Assembly (NCBI GenBank): GCA_029062005.1
Contig: JAIDQZ010000113.1
Coordinates: 1-35,792 of the forward strand
Reading direction: 5' to 3'
Length of the DNA stretch: 35,792 nucleotides
Origin: Muribaculaceae bacterium
GTDB taxonomy: Bacteria > Bacteroidota > Bacteroidia > Bacteroidales > Muribaculaceae
Part shown: positions 16,600 to 25,800 of the stretch, piece by piece
Layout: every line of letters starts with the position of its first letter
How positions within the stretch are numbered: the stretch's first letter is position 1
Notes under the pieces: model-generated
What the model was told of the DNA's origin: nothing
What the model saw: only the letters and a program-made list of their open reading frames with translations
The model's database searches: none
Position numbers and translations under genes: made by a program

Positions 16600-18390
16600 A
16601 TGCGTAAAGGCATAACCATACTGTCAGTATGTATCCTTGCAGGGGCGACCGGGGCACTGTCTCAGTCGCCCTCTGAGGAATTTAACAGCTTCCGCCGGCA
16701 GATACTTTCCGACTACGATAACTTCAAGTCGAGGATTCTTGAGCATTACGGAGATTTCCTGAATGGAGAATGGCATGAGTTTGAACCTCTTTGGGAGGAG
16801 GTAAGCCCCTACACGGAACCCAAGCCAAAGGCACTGCCGGAGATTCCGGCGGCAGATGAACAGGATCCGCATGCGGCTAAGCTACCTGATCCTAAATTCA
16901 GTGATTCAAGTCTCGGAGGTGTGCTGGCAGCCGTCCCCGGGGGAGGACTGGCGAAAGGTGGTACAACCGACTTCGACTATCCGTCGATGAAGATTGACGT
17001 TCCATCGATAGGAGGAAGCTCCATACCGAAGACAATGGCTTCAAGTCCGGCAGCTGCAGCACTTGCCATGTCGGATGCTGCCGGCAAGAGCAACTATGAG
17101 CTTTCCGTAATGCGTATCCCGGATCCAGGATTCGCCTTCGGATCGTTTCCAGGACAGACAGCTGCCCCTGCTCCCGGAGAATCGGGAATTGTAAATATCA
17201 ACTTGCCGGATAGGAAAATGAACCCTGAAGATCTTCAGCGTGCGCTGGAGGGAAGCGGGTATGCCACAGAGGAGACATTCCGGATTCCGGAAGACAGGAA
17301 TAACTTCACCTTTGATTACTATGGCATGGAGGCATTTATTCCTGAAATAGACTTCACCATAAGCAAGAGCATATCCGGACCTGAAGAGACAGGAGCTCAT
17401 TGGGAAAAGATGGCAGGACAGGAAGGCGGAGTGGAAACAGCCCGCCAGCTTTACGGACTTGCACGGCAACTCGGACTCAACGGCTATCTGACATTCCGTC
17501 TGGCTGAGGCCTTCGTCAATCAGAAGTTTAAGGACTCAGATGCTAATGCCCGCATGTCGGCGGTGCATTTCCTCCTGTCAAATATGGGATATGATGCACG
17601 GTTGCTGAAACTTGATAATATACTGACCATCATGATGCCGTTTGATCAGAAGGTTGTATATGCCACCATGTCGCAGACTATCGACGGTCGTAAATACACG
17701 ATCCTATATCCGGAAGGATATGAGCCGCCCCGCGGTCAGTCACTGAGAATAATGACATGCAATCTCCCGTCAAACTCTCTCGGAAAAACTTCAGATCTGC
17801 GTCTGACCGGTCTCAGCCTTCCGGTAAAAGGGAAAGAATTCACAATGACCAACGGTCAGCTGACACTCAAGGGAGAGGTGAACGAGAATATTCAGAAACT
17901 CCTGCACCACTACCCTCAGATGCCAACAGGAGACTTCGCATCTTCATGGGTAGATCAGAAACTTCGTGAAGATCTGGTGTCCCAACTGAAATCACAGCTT
18001 GCAGGAATGAGTGACAAGGATGCCGTCAACAGTCTTATGTCATTATGCCATAAAGGATTCAAATACTCTACAGATCAAGATTTCCACGGATTTGAGAAGC
18101 CCTATTTCCTTGAAGAGAATTTCATCTATGATAAGAACGACTGCGAAGACCGCGCCATATTCTTCTCCTACCTTCTCTGGAACGCTCTCAATCTCCCATG
18201 TCAGCTCGTACAGTATCCCGGACATGAAAGCGCTACTGTAGCTGTAGATGAGGAGATTCCAGGATATTTCTATAATACAGACGGCACGAAGTATTACAGT
18301 GCTGATCCTACTTATATAGGAAGCTCTGTCGGCATGGTGATGAAGGCGTTCAGATCAGCTTCACCCACCGTCGACAAGCAGTATAAGTAA
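16600..18390 (+). CDS. Exported protein with C-terminal transglutaminase-like cysteine peptidase domain
   Basis: Last gene of the caspase operon. I chose the ATG at 16600 (MRKGITILSVCILAG) rather than a TTG at 16576 because it starts a signal peptide; the product is 596 residues. After a helical region (about 25-65) comes a low-complexity Pro/Gly/Ser/Ala linker (about 70-200). A mixed domain (about 205-400) includes an ARQLYGLARQLGLN helix and VHFLLSNMGYDARLL, which itself resembles a transglutaminase-core helix. The C-terminal domain (about 440-596) shows a Cys-His-Asp order: Cys515 in NDCEDRAIFFSYLL, His542 in YPGHESATVAV and Asp569 in YSADPTYIG. This is the transglutaminase-like protease signature. 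A second cysteine enzyme in the operon suggests a proteolytic or cross-linking role at the envelope. Substrate is unknown. Confidence 0.75.
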   Translation: MRKGITILSVCILAGATGALSQSPSEEFNSFRRQILSDYDNFKSRILEHYGDFLNGEWHEFEPLWEEVSPYTEPKPKALPEIPAADEQDPHAAKLPDPKFSDSSLGGVLAAVPGGGLAKGGTTDFDYPSMKIDVPSIGGSSIPKTMASSPAAAALAMSDAAGKSNYELSVMRIPDPGFAFGSFPGQTAAPAPGESGIVNINLPDRKMNPEDLQRALEGSGYATEETFRIPEDRNNFTFDYYGMEAFIPEIDFTISKSISGPEETGAHWEKMAGQEGGVETARQLYGLARQLGLNGYLTFRLAEAFVNQKFKDSDANARMSAVHFLLSNMGYDARLLKLDNILTIMMPFDQKVVYATMSQTIDGRKYTILYPEGYEPPRGQSLRIMTCNLPSNSLGKTSDLRLTGLSLPVKGKEFTMTNGQLTLKGEVNENIQKLLHHYPQMPTGDFASSWVDQKLREDLVSQLKSQLAGMSDKDAVNSLMSLCHKGFKYSTDQDFHGFEKPYFLEENFIYDKNDCEDRAIFFSYLLWNALNLPCQLVQYPGHESATVAVDEEIPGYFYNTDGTKYYSADPTYIGSSVGMVMKAFRSASPTVDKQYK

Positions 18391-18427
18391 GCTTCACCAT
18401 CAGGTCCTACCACAAAAAAATGAGACC

Positions 18428-18727
18428 TCAATCGCAAGGCTCTGAAAGCGGATCCCGTGTAGGATATGTTTTCAGGGTCTTGTTTTTTTTCACTTTTGAT
18501 TTCTTTTTTTTCTCAGGTTTCCCCTTCCGCTCTGATTTACCTGACCTGATAGAGTCAGAGGCTACGACACCGGATGAAATCGCTGATTCACATGAGGAAA
18601 CCGGCTGATTGCCTGATGTCAGTGAAGAGCAGTTGCGGAAGATGAATCCGGAAGAAATGCACAAGAGGGCTGCTGCCACTACGGCAGCGAGCCCTCTTCT
18701 TTCTTTCGAAGTAAGTGAATTTCTCAT
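18428..18727 (-). CDS. Small single-pass membrane protein overlapping typA
   Basis: A 99-residue product whose ATG overlaps the typA stop in an ATGA arrangement (18724-18727), indicating translational coupling and supporting it as a real gene. Layout: basic N-terminus (TSKERRG), one membrane helix (about 13-30, LAAVVAAALLCISSGFIF), a Ser-rich linker, a strongly basic stretch (KPEKKKKSKVKKNK) and the tail TYPTRDPLSEPCD. The N-terminus loosely resembles the start of Bacteroidetes membrane-bound helix-hairpin-helix proteins, but no such domain follows. The lysine stretch lies opposite the T run of the caspase operon terminator. Function unknown. Confidence 0.55.
   Translation of the reverse strand: MRNSLTSKERRGLAAVVAAALLCISSGFIFRNCSSLTSGNQPVSSCESAISSGVVASDSIRSGKSERKGKPEKKKKSKVKKNKTLKTYPTRDPLSEPCD
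18438..18490 (+). terminator. Terminator of the caspase operon
   Basis: GGCTCTGAAA (18438-18447) pairs with TTTCAGGGTC (18470-18479) over 10 positions including two G-U pairs, followed by TTGTTTTTTTT to 18490. It begins 47 nt after the last operon stop and lies wholly inside the antisense small membrane protein gene. Confidence 0.65.
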
Positions 18728-20529
18728 CCCTCGTTGCGGTTTGCACGCTTCCGCTCGTTCTCGTCAAGAATTATCTTACGCAGACGTAGATGATTGGGAG
18801 TCACCTCAACATATTCATCTTCCTTTATATATTCAAGAGCCTCTTCAAGCGAGAATACAACCGGCGGCACGATCTTCGCCTTATCATCGGCTCCGGAGGC
18901 ACGCATATTGGTAAGCTTCTTCGACTTGGTCACATTCACCACTATATCCTTGTCTTTGGCATTCTCGCCTACCACCTGCCCGGCATAAACCTCGTCTTGC
19001 GGGAATATGAAGAATCTTCCGCGATCCTGAAGCTTGTCGATGGCATAGGCATAGGCTGTGCCTGCCTCCATTGCTATCAGAGATCCGTTGGTGCGTCGTT
19101 CTATCTCTCCCTTCCAGGGCTGGTATTCAAGAAAACGGTGCGCCATGATCGCCTCACCTGCCGTGGCGGTGAGCACATTGTTGCGCAAACCGATAATACC
19201 GCGTGAGGGTATATGGAATTCTATGTTGATACGGTCGTTTTGCGTATCCATACTTATGATGTCACCCTTGCGTCGAGTCACCATATCCACTACTTTCGAA
19301 CTGTATTCTTCAGGCACATTGATTGTAAGCGCCTCGATAGGCTCGCATTTCACACCGTCGATTTCCTTGATGATCACCTGAGGCTGACCGACCTGAAGCT
19401 CATATCCCTCACGACGCATGGTCTCGATAAGGATGGAAAGATGAAGTACGCCTCGCCCGAACACCGTCCACTTGTCTTCCGTGTCGCCTTTGCTCACGCG
19501 AAGTGCGAGATTGCGGTCAAGCTCTTTCATAAGTCGGTCGTGTATATGGCGCGAAGTCACGTATTTACCGTCTTTCCCAAAGAAAGGTGAGTTGTTGATT
19601 GTAAAGGTCATCGACATTGTAGGCTCATCAATGGCGATACGAGGCAGCGGTTCAGGATTCTCCACTGAGGACACGGTGTCTCCGATCTCAAAATCTTCCA
19701 GTCCGACTATAGCGCAGATATCTCCGGAACTTACTTCCGACACTTTCTTACGCCCCATACCTTCAAACGTATGCAGCTCCTTGATGCGCTGTTTCTTCAC
19801 CGATCCGTCTTTTTTACAAAGCGCGATGTCCATTCCCTCACGTAGAGTGCCGCGATGCACACGACCCACTGCGATCCTGCCAACATAGCTTGAGAAATCA
19901 AGACTCGTTATAAGCATCTGAGGATCTCCCTCTATCTGAGTCGGAGCCGGAATATTCTCTATTATGGCATCGAGCACCGCAGTGATATCGTCGGTACGCA
20001 CTTTCCAGTCCATACTCATCCAGTTTTCCTTCGCACTGCCGTAGACTGTAGGGAAATCAAGCTGATCTTCGGTAGCATTCAGGTTGAACATAAGGTCGAA
20101 CACCATCTCGTTCACCTCGTCGGGACGGCAGTTTGGCTTATCTACCTTATTCACTACAACTACCGGCTTGAGTCCCATTTGAATCGCTTTCTGCAACACG
20201 AAGCGAGTCTGAGGCATCGGACCCTCGAAAGCATCAACGAGAAGCAGACAACCATCAGCCATATTAAGAACACGCTCCACCTCTCCACCGAAATCGGCGT
20301 GTCCGGGAGTGTCTATTATATTGATCTTTGTCCCCTTGTAGTTGATACTTACATTTTTCGACAGAATAGTTATTCCTCTTTCGCGTTCGAGGTCGTTGTT
20401 GTCAAGAATAAGCTCCCCGGCATTCTGGTTTTCGCGGAAGAGATTTCCGGCGAGAAGCATTTTGTCGACAAGGGTGGTCTTACCGTGGTCGACGTGTGCG
20501 ATGATTGCTATATTGCGGATGTCTTGCAT
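18724..20529 (-). CDS. typA: Translational GTPase TypA/BipA
   Basis: A ribosome-associated GTPase of the EF-G class involved in 50S assembly and stress adaptation. I chose the ATG at 20529 ([16 protein letters not shown]), giving 601 residues, the usual family length. An upstream in-frame TTG at 20568 would overlap the promoter. G1 is [11 protein letters not shown]2 includes ERERGITI, G3 [10 protein letters not shown] and G4 VVNKVDKP. The C-terminal half holds the domain III/V segments and TypA-specific end ([21 protein letters not shown]). A small membrane protein gene overlaps its stop by four bases and is probably cotranscribed. Confidence 0.97.
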   Translation of the reverse strand: MQDIRNIAIIAHVDHGKTTLVDKMLLAGNLFRENQNAGELILDNNDLERERGITILSKNVSINYKGTKINIIDTPGHADFGGEVERVLNMADGCLLLVDAFEGPMPQTRFVLQKAIQMGLKPVVVVNKVDKPNCRPDEVNEMVFDLMFNLNATEDQLDFPTVYGSAKENWMSMDWKVRTDDITAVLDAIIENIPAPTQIEGDPQMLITSLDFSSYVGRIAVGRVHRGTLREGMDIALCKKDGSVKKQRIKELHTFEGMGRKKVSEVSSGDICAIVGLEDFEIGDTVSSVENPEPLPRIAIDEPTMSMTFTINNSPFFGKDGKYVTSRHIHDRLMKELDRNLALRVSKGDTEDKWTVFGRGVLHLSILIETMRREGYELQVGQPQVIIKEIDGVKCEPIEALTINVPEEYSSKVVDMVTRRKGDIISMDTQNDRINIEFHIPSRGIIGLRNNVLTATAGEAIMAHRFLEYQPWKGEIERRTNGSLIAMEAGTAYAYAIDKLQDRGRFFIFPQDEVYAGQVVGENAKDKDIVVNVTKSKKLTNMRASGADDKAKIVPPVVFSLEEALEYIKEDEYVEVTPNHLRLRKIILDENERKRANRNEG

Positions 20530-20572
20530 AGTGTTGAGTATTGCCCGTGGAATCTCGGACTGTTTCAAACTG

Positions 20573-20580
20573 CAAAATTA
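20573..20580 (-). promoter_or_regulatory. typA -7 promoter box (TAATTTTG)
   Basis: On the - strand TAATTTTG matches the Bacteroidetes -7 consensus. At 20-nt spacing the upstream element is CTTG (20601-20604), one base from TTTG. The 5' leader would be about 38 nt. The upstream element falls at the very end of the helicase gene. Confidence 0.6.
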
Positions 20581-20599
20581 ATATTTTTTTGGGATATTA

Positions 20600-22531
20600 T
20601 CAAGTGATTTCGCCTAAAGTTGAAGAAGGTGCATCTAAAGAGTCGTGCAGCTTGCGGTAGAAAGGATGTCGTGTGAGGGTGGAAGAATCGCCTATGATGA
20701 TGAGCTTCATTCGTGCCCTCGTCATTGCTACGTTCATTCGCCTCAAGTCTCGTAGGAAACCGATGTTTCCGTCTTCGTTGCTCCTCACGAGCGATATCAT
20801 GATCACGTCGCGCTCCTGACCCTGGAAGCCATCGACTGTGTTTACTGATATAAGATGACGGAACGGTTTAAAAAACGGCGTACGCCTTATAAGCCCGCGA
20901 AGGTACTGCACCTGCGCCCTGTAAGGGGAGATCAGTCCGACATCTATCCTTTCTTCAATAAAACGTTCCTTTCCAATTTTCTCTATGTACTTTCGGAGGG
21001 TCAGGACAGAAAATTCCGCCTCGTCACGGTTGATCCTGCCGTGACTTTCTCCTGCAAGACTCTCGTGAAATGCAGTTACCTTATCATTGGCATCTGCATC
21101 GGCATCACTTGCGAGACATGCTCCGGCAGTGTCTATCCACTCAATAGGTGTGTCATAGTCAAGAATTCCCCTGTGCCGCACTTCCGGAGCAGCCTCCATC
21201 ACTCCTCCATAGAACCAATCATTTGAAAAGCGCATAATATCATGATTCATGCGATATTGCATCGTAAGGAGCGAGACTGCTTCCGGATGATTCTCCACAA
21301 GCCGTTCCATCAGAGACTTGCCGAGACCACCCTTCATAGCATCATACGATTTCACTGTAGGAGGAAGCTGACAATGGTCGCCGGCAAGCACTACCCTGCC
21401 TGCCCGCCTGATTGGAATCCAGCATGCCGCCTCAAGAGCCTGAGCTGCCTCGTCAATGAAAAGAGTAGAGAATTTCATGCCGTCAAGCAGACGGTTTGCG
21501 CTCCCCACCAAAGTGGAGGCTATGACGTGGGCAGAATTGAACAGATCCTGATTTATGCGGATTTCAAGCTCTGTGGCACGACTGCGCAGGCGGTCCATCT
21601 TCTGATGCCACTGGTCCGAGCTCTTGCGTCGTGCTGAGCGGAGTTCGCGTATCGCCTTCCGGATGCTCCATAGGTCGGGATAGTCGGGATGAGACTCAAA
21701 GCGACGCTCATACGTGAAAGAAAGCATCTTGTCGTTGACACGCGACGGGTTGCCAAGACGAAGCACATGCACTCCTCTGTCGACAAGCCTCTCGCATATC
21801 CAATCCACTGCCATGTTGCTTTGCGCACACACGAGCACCTGTGGTTCCCGACGCAAGGTCTCGGCTATGGCTTCCACAAGTGTAGTGGTCTTCCCAGTGC
21901 CCGGAGGTCCATGCACTATCGCTACATCTTTTGCCCTTAGTACCTTATTCACAGCCGTCTCCTGCGTTCTGTTAAGGTAGGGGAATCCGAGAGGGATGAA
22001 TGAAAGCTCCCTTGCCTGCTTTCTTGAATAGACAAGATCCCGAAGTTCGGCAAGGCGTCCTTTTGCCTTTATCGTACGGTCGATAGCATCAAACATCATC
22101 CGGTAGGAAGTCTCGTCGAATGAGAGCATCACTCCTGCGACCCCGTCTGATTCAAGACGTGATATGTCGGCACTTTCAGGTATTGCCACCAGCATCCGGT
22201 TACCTTCGACATAGCTTACGGTTCCGATAAAGGAAAAGTGCGGTTTTTCGTGCTCCTGTTCACTGCCGGAGAAAAAGACTACCGGCCGCCCGTATTCAAA
22301 ATTATGGTCATCGTCTGTCTCGGATTCAGGACGTGAAATCTCAAGAATACGCTGATTGAGTGAATTATAAAAGGTGCGGCATATGGATATGCCGAGCCAG
22401 GCATTCCCTCTCTCGGCAAGACGCCTTATTCCTATTCGAGAAGCCACTTCGGAGAAAGATCTCTTCTCTTCTTCATATTCTATCTGCAGAAGCCTGCGCT
22501 GCTCCTGAAGTGACTGGACCGGTGAAATCAT
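20600..22531 (-). CDS. SF1B DNA/RNA helicase of the UPF1/IGHMBP2 type
   Basis: An ATP-dependent superfamily 1 helicase. I chose the ATG at 22531 (MISPVQSLQEQ, 643 residues) because it lies just downstream of a good promoter; the open extension to 22606 covers that promoter. The order fits IGHMBP2/Smubp-2-like enzymes: an N-terminal OB/stalk-like region (about 1-170) with TVSYVEGNRMLVAIPE, then the Walker A box GPPGTGKTTT, the CAQSNMAVDWI motif Ia, the FIDEAAQALE Walker B (DEAA), LAGDHCQLPPT motif III, MQYRMNHDIM motif IV, VNTVDGFQGQERDV motif V and NVAMTRARMKLI motif VI. All motifs are present. Cellular role in bacteria is poorly known; repair or RNA metabolism is possible. Confidence 0.93.
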   Translation of the reverse strand: MISPVQSLQEQRRLLQIEYEEEKRSFSEVASRIGIRRLAERGNAWLGISICRTFYNSLNQRILEISRPESETDDDHNFEYGRPVVFFSGSEQEHEKPHFSFIGTVSYVEGNRMLVAIPESADISRLESDGVAGVMLSFDETSYRMMFDAIDRTIKAKGRLAELRDLVYSRKQARELSFIPLGFPYLNRTQETAVNKVLRAKDVAIVHGPPGTGKTTTLVEAIAETLRREPQVLVCAQSNMAVDWICERLVDRGVHVLRLGNPSRVNDKMLSFTYERRFESHPDYPDLWSIRKAIRELRSARRKSSDQWHQKMDRLRSRATELEIRINQDLFNSAHVIASTLVGSANRLLDGMKFSTLFIDEAAQALEAACWIPIRRAGRVVLAGDHCQLPPTVKSYDAMKGGLGKSLMERLVENHPEAVSLLTMQYRMNHDIMRFSNDWFYGGVMEAAPEVRHRGILDYDTPIEWIDTAGACLASDADADANDKVTAFHESLAGESHGRINRDEAEFSVLTLRKYIEKIGKERFIEERIDVGLISPYRAQVQYLRGLIRRTPFFKPFRHLISVNTVDGFQGQERDVIMISLVRSNEDGNIGFLRDLRRMNVAMTRARMKLIIIGDSSTLTRHPFYRKLHDSLDAPSSTLGEIT

Positions 22532-22556
22532 TATATTTAAATTGATGCTGTCTGCG

Positions 22557-22588
22557 CAAAAATAATTAAAACTGCTGAAAAATCCAAA
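22557..22588 (-). promoter_or_regulatory. Promoter of the UPF1-like helicase gene
   Basis: On the - strand TTTG (22585-22588) and TATTTTTG (22557-22564) are separated by exactly 20 nt, a full match to the Bacteroidetes consensus. It would give a leader of about 20 nt before the ATG at 22531. Confidence 0.8.
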
Positions 22589-22677
22589 ATCGACAACGAT
22601 ATTCACATGCTTTACAGCATATTTTGATCGAATGTCACATGTATGGTAATATTACGATGTTTTTAGCGCCTATAGAG

Positions 22678-22702
22678 CAGAAACTCTTTGAACAGAAACT
22701 CT
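22678..22702 (+). repeat. Direct repeat CAGAAACTCT x2, 15-bp period (candidate operator)
   Basis: CAGAAACTCT occurs at 22678-22687 and again at 22693-22702. The pair lies 57-81 nt upstream of the pectinesterase -7 box, the usual place for an activator binding two half-sites. The -7 box there lacks a good TTTG element, which would fit an activator-dependent promoter. Confidence 0.45.
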
Positions 22703-22758
22703 AATGTAATTTCCAAAAAAACATGCAGTAACATAATAAAGAAATGAATTTTTTTTTG

Positions 22759-22766
22759 TAATTTTG
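22759..22766 (+). promoter_or_regulatory. Pectinesterase -7 promoter box (TAATTTTG)
   Basis: TAATTTTG matches the Bacteroidetes -7 box, about 38 nt before the pectinesterase ATG. No TTTG element is found 18-23 nt upstream (that stretch reads acataataaag), so the promoter seems weak on its own. Confidence 0.6.
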
Positions 22767-22803
22767 CATAATGTTTCTTTATTACTAACCAAATCAAAAA
22801 CCT

Positions 22804-25800
22804 ATGAACATCAAACGATTTATTCCGAGAGCCATTATAGCGATCACAGCTATCATAGCTCTCGCGTGGGGTCTGTCGATGAAAGCTCAGACCTACACCA
22901 ATGAGCCGGCAAAGGCGTTCTGGCCGATGGATGTGGCAAGCGATTTTGAAAATCCGACTCTCCTTAGTCCCGAAGGGGGATTCTCTGTAGCATCTTTCGA
23001 ACTGAATGACGTTGCCGCCGTAGGAACAGAAGGTGTAAATTGGTGCGACTACAAATTCCTCAAACTCCAACCAAAAAAAGATGCTAACGATGCTGTAAGA
23101 TGGACTCTCAAGCCTTCAAAGGGTCTCTCTTTCACTCCGACGAAAGTATCAGCCTATATCGCAAAATTCGGCACCGATGCTTCCGCTCACAATGTGATCG
23201 TGACAGGAAAGACAGCCGATGGAAAATCTGTAGCTCTCGGCACTTTCACCTCTGCGCGAAATAACCGCGACCAGGCTTCGGATAAATATGGCAAAGAATC
23301 TGATTATGCCCAGCATTTCGATATTACGCTGACTGCCGACCAGCAAAAACAACTCGCATCGACAGAAGGATTCTCTCTCGAAGTAACTGTCGGCACCAAC
23401 AATTCAAAACAAGGTGGTGTAAGCCAGGTATGCATTGAGGGTGTGCTGAACGGCGAAATCGTAAAAGTGGAAAAATACCCGGTAAGCATCGCAGCCGCTC
23501 CGGAAGAAGCAGGCTCTGTAGCGATCCGCCCACTCGCTGAAGTGTATGATGATGGCACTGAAGTAACTCTCGTTGCAACTCAGAAATTCGGTTATAATTT
23601 CGTAAACTGGACAGATGCCGACGGCAAGGTGATCTCTGACACTCCGGAATTCAAATACTCCATCAAACGTGCGGAAAGCCTGACTGCAAACTTCAAGGCT
23701 GTCAACACATACTCTATCACAACTGACGTCACTTCGGGAGCCAATGACTATATGATAAGCTACAAACCGGATCCGACGATAGTAGACGGGAAGAAAATGT
23801 ATGAGGAAGGAACTGTGGTGACTCTCAAGGCTTCATCAAATCCTATCCTTACATTCACCAACTGGAGCGACGGTCAGACTTCTTCTGAAATCACGGTAAC
23901 AATGGACTCCGACAAGGAGCTGACCGCGGAATATTCCGCTCTCGACTACATCGTAGGCTGGGACTTCTACCGCCAGGGTGGCAACGGACGTCCTGCTGAC
24001 TTCGCATATGAGGAAAATGATGCTGTGACTCTCAACCTCATAACTGCCGAAGGGGAGACCTCCGGATGGCTCGATAAAAGCGAGCTCGCTGCCGGAGGAT
24101 ATGAAGGAAGACCGGCAGCTGTCAACTGGCGCACTACAGGTCTTGGAGATTACTACTGGCAGACCAAGTTCAATGCCTCAGCATTCAAGAATATCAAGGT
24201 TGTGACAGCAATGCTCTACAACTATAATGCATACACCAAGCAGAACGTGGAGTATTCTCTTGATGGCGAGAACTGGAAGACAATCGGAACCCTGACTATC
24301 AATGGAGCCAAAAACTGGACCGAAGGTGAATTCTCGCTTCCTGCCGATGCCGACAACAAGGCGGAAATATATCTACGCTGGATTTCCGATAAGACTTCAA
24401 CCGTAGGAGGAACCAAGAGCGATAACGACGGTATCGCGCTCGGAGCTTCATTCGTATATGGAGAAATGGAACTTATCAACGACGGAAAGGCTCCGGTGAT
24501 GCTCTCTACCGTTCCTGCGGAAGGAGCTGTCTCGGCTTCTATCAACGGCAAGATCGTGCTTAACTTCGACGAGAAAGTCAAGATTGCTGATGGTGCGACC
24601 GCCAAGCTCGCCGGCAAGACCCTGACCGGTGAAGCTAACGGCAAGTCTGTGATATTCACTTATAAGAATCTTGCTTTCAATACTGAATATGAGTTTACGC
24701 TTCCTGCCAACACCATTTCGGACCTTACCGACAATTATCTGGATGCTCCTGTGAAGATCAACTTCAAGACCCGCAACAGACCTGAAGTGGCAAAGGCAAC
24801 ACATGACTTCATAGTGCCCGATGACGGAGATTTCCGCGCTGCCATCACTGCTGCCAACAACCGCGAGGACATGGCTAAGAGATTCCGCATATTCGTACGC
24901 AACGGTGAATATATGATCCCGATGGATAAGTCTACTACAGTGAACGTCAACGGCGGTTCTTATCCTGACGTGACCCTGCGTCTGACAGCTTCCAACACCT
25001 CTATCATCGGAGAGAGCATGAAGGGCACTGTGATCATTAATGAAGTTCCCGACATGGACGGTGTAGGGTCACATCCGATGGAGGGTATAGGCAACGCCGA
25101 CCTTCTCCAGATACAGCCGGGCGTAAGCGGCACTTACATCCAGAATATTACACTCAAGCATGGTATATCCGACGCACGCGGACGCAATATCGTGCTTCAG
25201 GACAAGGGAGACAAGACCGTCATCAAAGATGCATGTCTCTGGGGTTATCAGGACACATACACCAGCAACAATCAGAATGCCCGCTACTATTTCGAAGGAG
25301 GCGTGCTTCGCGGACGCACCGACTTCCTCTGCGGCAAGGGTGACGCATATTATAATGGTGTGACTCTCCAGATGTGCGCGAGCGGCGGATACCTTGCTGT
25401 TCCATCTCAGCCTAAGAAATACGGCTATATCTTCAAGGATTGCGAGATCGTAGGCGAAAACAGCACTATCGATGGCAACTATACTCTTGGTCGTCCTTGG
25501 GGTGAAGGAACTCCTATCGCTCTCTTCATTGACACTAAGATGACTGTAAAACCGTCAGCAATCGGATGGGCAGACATGGGTAATGACGGCTATCCGGCCC
25601 GCTTTGCCGAATATAACTCAAAGACCGCTTCCGGCACAGTGATCGACCTTTCCCAGCGTAAGAAGACTTTTGGTGCAGGCAAACATGCTAACAATCCTGT
25701 CCTTACCAAGGAAGAGGCTGATGCCAACGATTATGCGACCGTAATCAGTGGAGATGACGACTGGGATCCTGCTATGGACTGCGAACAGGCCCCCATAGCT

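Noticed and set aside
10179-18390. The caspase operon as a cytosolic CRISPR- or NLR-type defence system
   Set aside because: All five products carry export signals, and there is no nucleic-acid-binding, nucleotide-sensing or CRISPR component nearby.
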